Part shown: piece by piece, positions 60,468 through 64,000 of the stretch | Layout: the number at the start of each line of letters is the position of its first letter | How positions within the stretch are numbered: the first letter of the stretch is position 1 | Source: Brevibacillus formosus | Lineage (GTDB): Bacteria; Bacillota; Bacilli; Brevibacillales; Brevibacillaceae | Direction of reading: 5' to 3' | Assembly (NCBI RefSeq): GCF_003013405.1 | Contig: NZ_PXZL01000023.1 | Coordinates: 52,161 to 116,160 of the forward strand | Length of the DNA: 64,000 nt | Translations under genes and position numbers: made by a program | The notes under the pieces: model-generated | Seen by the model: the letters and a program-made list of their open reading frames with translations, nothing else | What the model was told of the DNA's origin: nothing | The model's database searches: none

Positions 60468-62160
60468 CGAGCAATTCTTCGCGGCTCTTCCTCGGTCAAA
60501 GGATGCGGAGCCAAGGAGCGAATTCGTAGAAGCGCTGGAAGCAAAGCTGGTGCAACGGGCGCGCACCAAAACGAATCGTCCGAAAAGAATCGTCCTCAAG
60601 CTGGCGACATGGACAGTTTCCGCTGCAACAGTGGCAGCAGCAGTATGGATGATGGGGGTAACCCCGGAGATATTCAAGCAATCTCGGTTTGAATCACAAG
60701 CGTATCTGGTACCCCGCTCCTTCTCATCGACAGAAATAAAAGAAAGCGAGCTAAGCCAGGCGGCGATTAGGACGTTGGAAAAGCTGTACGAGAAATATCC
60801 TCCTTTTCGGGAAGCGGAAAAGAGGGTCTACGTAGCCAAAGCTCCTCGCGAGGTGTACAACATAGATTTTCGCACGTTCAGCAACAAAGATCGAACAGAA
60901 GTGTCGCTATATGCCAGAGCGAAATTGGACGCCAAAAGCGGACTCTTGCTCGGGTTCGACCTGGAAAAGATTCCAGGGCAAGAGAAAGTCGAAGGAGCGC
61001 CTTCCAAGGAGAGAATAGAGCGACAGGCGAAGGCATTTATGGAACCGTTTCTGGGCAAAAATCTGGAACAGTATCGGATCGAACGAGTAGATGGGCAAGA
61101 GGGAGCAGATACCGTTTCGCATGAAGCTGTGCGATTGCAACGCTACGTGAATGACGTGCAGGTAGAAGGAGACAATTATGTGATCGGCATGAGCGATGCC
61201 GGGCATATTCGCTACATCAATTCAGGGGATTCAACGGGAATGAACCTGGACATTGGGCGGTTTCCTCCAATAGCTGAGCTGCCTTCACCGAAGAAAGCGG
61301 AGAGCGGACTTGCGGAAGTCATGCAACTGACGTATCAGAGAGTCGGGAAGAAGGATGTGGACTACGTTCTTCGTTATAGGGAAAACTTCTTCGGGTATCT
61401 TGACGCTCGTACTGGCAAGGAAGTGAAAACGACCTTGTGGCGCGGGGAGTCGTTTCGCGACAGTATTGCCGTCAAGCCCGGAGGCAAGAAGACAATGGTT
61501 ACATCGGAAAAAGAGGCTGCGGCCGCCATGGAGTTCTTCGGTCAGAAGGTGGAGGGCTTCACATTTACCGGGAGTAATGTGCCCGATTATATGATGGGAG
61601 ACAACGAACGGGAATACCAGGCCAAAAAAAGCGAGCGATTCATGCAGTTGACTACTGTCAACAATCGGGCAGCAGCGTTCAAGATATCTTATCCGGAGCT
61701 GCGAGAAGGTGATCCGACACTTGCCGTCGCAGAATTGCAGGAGCGAGCGATCTTGTTTTTGGAGCCGTATTTGGATTCACGGGTGAAGACTGTTCGGATG
61801 CAGGAGCAAATTTATGTGATGGGCAGACAGGTTGAATTGAACTTTGTCCGAGAAGTAAACGGCGTAATGGTGCCGGATCAGTTTTACAAGATCACGCTTG
61901 ACGGGCAGACAGGAGAAATTATCGGGGCCACTTTGACATTCCCTCATGAGCAGGAGACCTTCCCGGATGCGTCCAAGGTGATTTCAGCGGAAGCGGCGGC
62001 GCGGGTTTATCTCCAACATAAATCGTTTAGTCCCCGTTATGTATTCCCGCTTGAAAACAATAGGATTCAAGAGAAACCGGTCTTGGTCTATTCGGCAGAG
62101 ATATTGAAAAGCAACGGGGATGTAGATGCCATTACAGGAGAATGGCTGCCATACGAATAA
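60451..62160 (+). CDS. Transmembrane anti-sigma factor with a YcdB-type outer domain
   Basis: The 569-residue protein has a cytoplasmic N-terminus (DEQFFAALPRSKDAEPRSEFVEALEAKLVQRA, typical of ECF anti-sigma factors), one membrane segment at about 47-68, then a long extracellular part. That part repeats the YcdB architecture of the upstream secreted protein: FRTFSNKDRTEVSLYARAKLDAKSGLLLGF, NFFGYLDARTGKEV, QERAILFLEPYLDSRVKTV and TLDGQTGEIIGATL. It likely binds the sigma factor encoded by the overlapping gene. The outer domain could sense the same ligand or protease as the secreted paralogues, or be titrated by them. Confidence 0.82.
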   Translation: MNTPNDEQFFAALPRSKDAEPRSEFVEALEAKLVQRARTKTNRPKRIVLKLATWTVSAATVAAAVWMMGVTPEIFKQSRFESQAYLVPRSFSSTEIKESELSQAAIRTLEKLYEKYPPFREAEKRVYVAKAPREVYNIDFRTFSNKDRTEVSLYARAKLDAKSGLLLGFDLEKIPGQEKVEGAPSKERIERQAKAFMEPFLGKNLEQYRIERVDGQEGADTVSHEAVRLQRYVNDVQVEGDNYVIGMSDAGHIRYINSGDSTGMNLDIGRFPPIAELPSPKKAESGLAEVMQLTYQRVGKKDVDYVLRYRENFFGYLDARTGKEVKTTLWRGESFRDSIAVKPGGKKTMVTSEKEAAAAMEFFGQKVEGFTFTGSNVPDYMMGDNEREYQAKKSERFMQLTTVNNRAAAFKISYPELREGDPTLAVAELQERAILFLEPYLDSRVKTVRMQEQIYVMGRQVELNFVREVNGVMVPDQFYKITLDGQTGEIIGATLTFPHEQETFPDASKVISAEAAARVYLQHKSFSPRYVFPLENNRIQEKPVLVYSAEILKSNGDVDAITGEWLPYE

Positions 62161-62166
62161 AGAGAG

Positions 62167-62198
62167 ACACCAGGGGGAGACTCCTGGTGTTTCGTTTT
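62167..62198 (+). terminator. Terminator after the sigma/anti-sigma operon
   Basis: ACACCAGG (62167-62174) pairs with CCTGGTGT (62183-62190), followed by TTCGTTTT. Confidence 0.75.
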
Positions 62199-62281
62199 GC
62201 ATAACGCCTTCCCAGAAATGCATAGTAAAACTTGAGGGCAAGGGTAACCCACCGTCATTTGCATCATTAGCGATCGAATGG

Positions 62282-62327
62282 AAAAAGGCACAGTCCCTCT
62301 GCAAAACCTGCATGCAGCTACTGTGCC
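62282..62327 (-). terminator. Terminator overlapping the 3' end of the kinase gene
   Basis: On the minus strand GGCACAGT and ACTGTGCC (62320-62327 and 62287-62294 in plus coordinates) form a stem followed by TTTTTCC. The loop contains a self-complementary GCATGC. Confidence 0.65.
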
Positions 62328-63571
62328 TTATACGGGAGCATAATGGTGAACTTGGTTCCTACTCGTGGTTTGCTTGATACATTGACCGTTCCGCCAATCG
62401 CATGGATGACATGATAGGAATACGTCAATCCAAGACCGGTCCCAGTTGTTTTCGTAGAAAAGTAAATCGTTCCGAGACGGCTGATCTGTCCTGCATCCAT
62501 GCCGACACCGTTATCCTTGATGACTAACAGGGCTTTGTTTCGCTCGATGAGCAAGTCCAGAGAGACTTTTCCGTCCGAAATATCTGAACACGCCTCGATG
62601 GCATTTTTGATGAAATTCACAAGTACTTGCTTGAACTCGTCTGGATTGGCCTTGATCGTCACAGGTCTCTCAAAGTCTTGCAGTGTAAGCTCCACGTTAT
62701 GCATATTCGCAAAGGGGAGCATCACTTCGCGGATAGCATGCAGATGCTCGCTCACATTGATAATCTCATGCCGTTCCTTGAGCGGCTTGGAAATCGCAAG
62801 GTACTCGGTCAAAATGGCTTCTGTCCGTTGAATTTCATCGAGACTGATGCGAATGTATTGATCGACTTTTACCAAATTTTCCGGGCATTCCTGTATTAAT
62901 TTCAAGAAGCCTTTGACTGCCGTCAGCGGATTGCGAACCTCATGTGCGAGCGATGCAGCAACATGGCTCATCGTCTGGATTTTTTCGTTTTGCGCGTGGC
63001 GGATAAACAGCTCCTTATCCGAAACGCATTTGCTGAAAAGCGACATTAATAACCAGAGGCCGAAAAAGTTTTGAATAGGAATCGCTATGGTGTAGTAAAC
63101 GAGGTGTTGAGTTACATAGGTGGGAAAAAAGTAATAAGTAGTCCCTAAAGCAACCGTAGAAAAAATCGCACTCGTCATAAAAAGATACAGTGTTTTCCGA
63201 TAACTGGCTTTGTAGTGTCGATACAAAAAGAGTGATATGACAAAATTGACAGTAAGGATCAGCATGGCGACCCATGTCCCTTCTCCACCTAGGTAGTACC
63301 GATAAACCAAGGCTTCAATCAGAAGGAGCATGGCAACCTCGATTCCGCCATAAACTAGTCCGAAAAGAATGATGACATGTCGGATATCAAAAAACATGCC
63401 ATTCATGACACTCGGGGCGAAGGTCATCGCGAGAAACATGCAGGCTGAGCTGGTAATGGCAATAAAGGAACGGCTGTAGTTCCTCATTTTGTCACGGTAA
63501 TAAATATTGAAAAACACAAACGGGATAATGGCAAAAAACCATTGAAGAATGACTTCTTTTAATAGACTCAT
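62318..63571 (-). CDS. Membrane sensor histidine kinase (KinB/5TM-LYT type)
   Basis: The ATG at 63571 gives 417 residues; an ATG 18 bases upstream has no better site. The first 190 residues contain about six membrane spans with a 5TM-LYT-like pattern (FIAITSSACMFLAM, then GLVYGGIEVAMLLLIEALVYRYYLGGEG). HisKA H-box HEVRNPLTAVKGF is at about 225, and the ATPase domain has NFIKNAIEAC (N box), KDNGVGMDAGQI (G1) and STKTTGTGLGLTYSYHVI (F/G2). It resembles sporulation phosphorelay kinases such as KinB. No response regulator adjoins. Confidence 0.88.
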   Translation of the reverse strand: MSLLKEVILQWFFAIIPFVFFNIYYRDKMRNYSRSFIAITSSACMFLAMTFAPSVMNGMFFDIRHVIILFGLVYGGIEVAMLLLIEALVYRYYLGGEGTWVAMLILTVNFVISLFLYRHYKASYRKTLYLFMTSAIFSTVALGTTYYFFPTYVTQHLVYYTIAIPIQNFFGLWLLMSLFSKCVSDKELFIRHAQNEKIQTMSHVAASLAHEVRNPLTAVKGFLKLIQECPENLVKVDQYIRISLDEIQRTEAILTEYLAISKPLKERHEIINVSEHLHAIREVMLPFANMHNVELTLQDFERPVTIKANPDEFKQVLVNFIKNAIEACSDISDGKVSLDLLIERNKALLVIKDNGVGMDAGQISRLGTIYFSTKTTGTGLGLTYSYHVIHAIGGTVNVSSKPRVGTKFTIMLPYKAQ

Positions 63572-63703
63572 GTAGCATCCCCATCGCAAATATTTGCTAG
63601 GCTTGTATCAATCTACGATAATTCGACAAGACACAACAAAATCCCTCTTGATGCTACAGAAGAAACTGGAATATTTATCAAGAAAATTCTTTCGGTAAAC
63701 CCA

Positions 63704-63734
63704 GTTGACAGATAGGTAATTGCCAGATTATATT
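63704..63734 (+). promoter_or_regulatory. Promoter of the SAM-riboswitch leader
   Basis: TTGACA (63704-63709) lies 18-19 bases before TTATAT/TATATT (63728-63734). Transcription would start about 30 bases before the riboswitch. Confidence 0.6.
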
Positions 63735-63773
63735 CTGTATATACTTACACAAACGTTTTGAAAATAAAAACTA

Positions 63774-63893
63774 CTCTTATCAAGAGAAGGCTGAGGGAAT
63801 GGCCCTATGAAGCCCGGCAACCTAGCACGAGAGAATGTGTTCTTTCGAGCCAAGGTGCTAACTCCAACAGGTAGATTACCTGACAGATAAGAG
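63774..63893 (+). ncRNA. SAM-I (S-box) riboswitch
   Basis: The arms CTCTTATC (63774-63781) and GATAAGAG (63886-63893) form P1. Between them are the conserved S-box segments AGAGAAGGCTGAGGGA, a GAAGCCCGGCAACC junction, a P3 hairpin and AAGGTGCTAACTCCAACAGG. It senses S-adenosylmethionine and normally controls methionine/cysteine genes. The controlled gene would begin beyond 64000, since no coding region is seen in the last 50 bases. Confidence 0.92.
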
Positions 63894-63916
63894 GCGAGAA
63901 TCTTGTCGATTTTTGT

Positions 63917-63944
63917 CCTCTTTCTCTGTGAAAGAGGATTTTTT
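63917..63944 (+). terminator. Riboswitch-controlled terminator
   Basis: TCCTCTTTC (63917-63925) pairs with GAAAGAGGA (63930-63938), followed by T7. It lies 24 bases after P1 and would be the expression-platform terminator. Confidence 0.85.
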
Positions 63945-64000
63945 GCGTAGGTGTCGTGGGGGAAGAAGCGCATTTCCAGTCTACGCTTCGGCCTCCGCCC

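Overview
The window looks like a chromosomal segment of a low-to-mid GC, spore-forming Gram-positive bacterium close to Brevibacillus (family Paenibacillaceae). This is an inference from several signs: strong AGGAGG-type ribosome binding sites with frequent GTG/TTG starts, Gram-positive lipoproteins, a GerAB-type spore permease fragment, several YcdB/PepSY-type secreted proteins, ECF sigma factors and an S-box (SAM) riboswitch. No rRNA, tRNA or CRISPR array was seen.

Layout. 1-13.9 kb: mixed small genes (3' end of a nitrilase, DUF2165 membrane protein, frameshifted short-chain dehydrogenase, lipoprotein, metallo-beta-lactamase-fold protein, nitroreductase with an HxlR regulator, a YcdB-type secreted protein under an ECF-like promoter, DUF1579, SUFU, DUF4272, alpha/beta hydrolase, broken DUF2785). 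13.9-15.2 kb: two direct copies of a ~270 bp repeat with nested inverted arms flank a small secreted orphan. 15.2-17.7 kb: a TetR regulator with an apparently leaderless mRNA and an SDR-hydrolase fusion sharing its operator motif. 17.8-30.1 kb: an eleven-gene operon-like block for uptake and breakdown of peptides, probably cell-wall peptides: Dpp/Opp permeases and ATPases, M29 aminopeptidase, M19 dipeptidase, an unusual regulator, a binding protein, a serine hydrolase, a dipeptide epimerase and an acetyltransferase. 30.3-34.7 kb: a five-gene unit (GIY-YIG protein, DUF6530-like protein, MFS exporter, MoxR/CobS-like AAA+ ATPase, CobT-like VWA protein) in which the last two frames are linked by an A9 run containing the -1 slippery heptamer A AAA AAC. 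34.7-37.7 kb: a second peptide-binding lipoprotein, a DoxX protein and a GerAB fragment.

37.8-44.7 kb is a sucrose/fructan locus: sigma-A-type promoter, antiterminator target (RAT) overlapping a terminator, three tandem GH68 fructosyltransferases (the third stopped by an amber codon), a PTS EIIBC permease and a SacT/LicT-type antiterminator. 44.8-48.9 kb is a decayed stretch (IS256-family relic, PepSY-like relic, chemoreceptor relic) around an intact MerR/MFS/tautomerase module. 48.9-51.1 kb holds a phosphatase, a SMI1/KNR4 protein and an AT-rich orphan. 51.2-53.5 kb is an ECF41 sigma factor with an NDH-2-like oxidoreductase and a matching ECF41 promoter. 54.4-56.4 kb is an ECF sigma/DUF4179 anti-sigma pair. 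56.4-58.3 kb is a DDAH-like enzyme divergent from an IclR regulator. 58.3-62.2 kb is a YcdB protein, an ECF sigma factor and an anti-sigma factor whose outer domain is itself YcdB-like. The window ends with a sensor kinase and a SAM riboswitch with its terminator.

The strongest leads are the possible AAA+/VWA recoding site, the shared ECF promoter (TTGTAAC-N16-CGACTATT) in front of two YcdB paralogues located 50 kb apart, and the nested-hairpin repeat pair.
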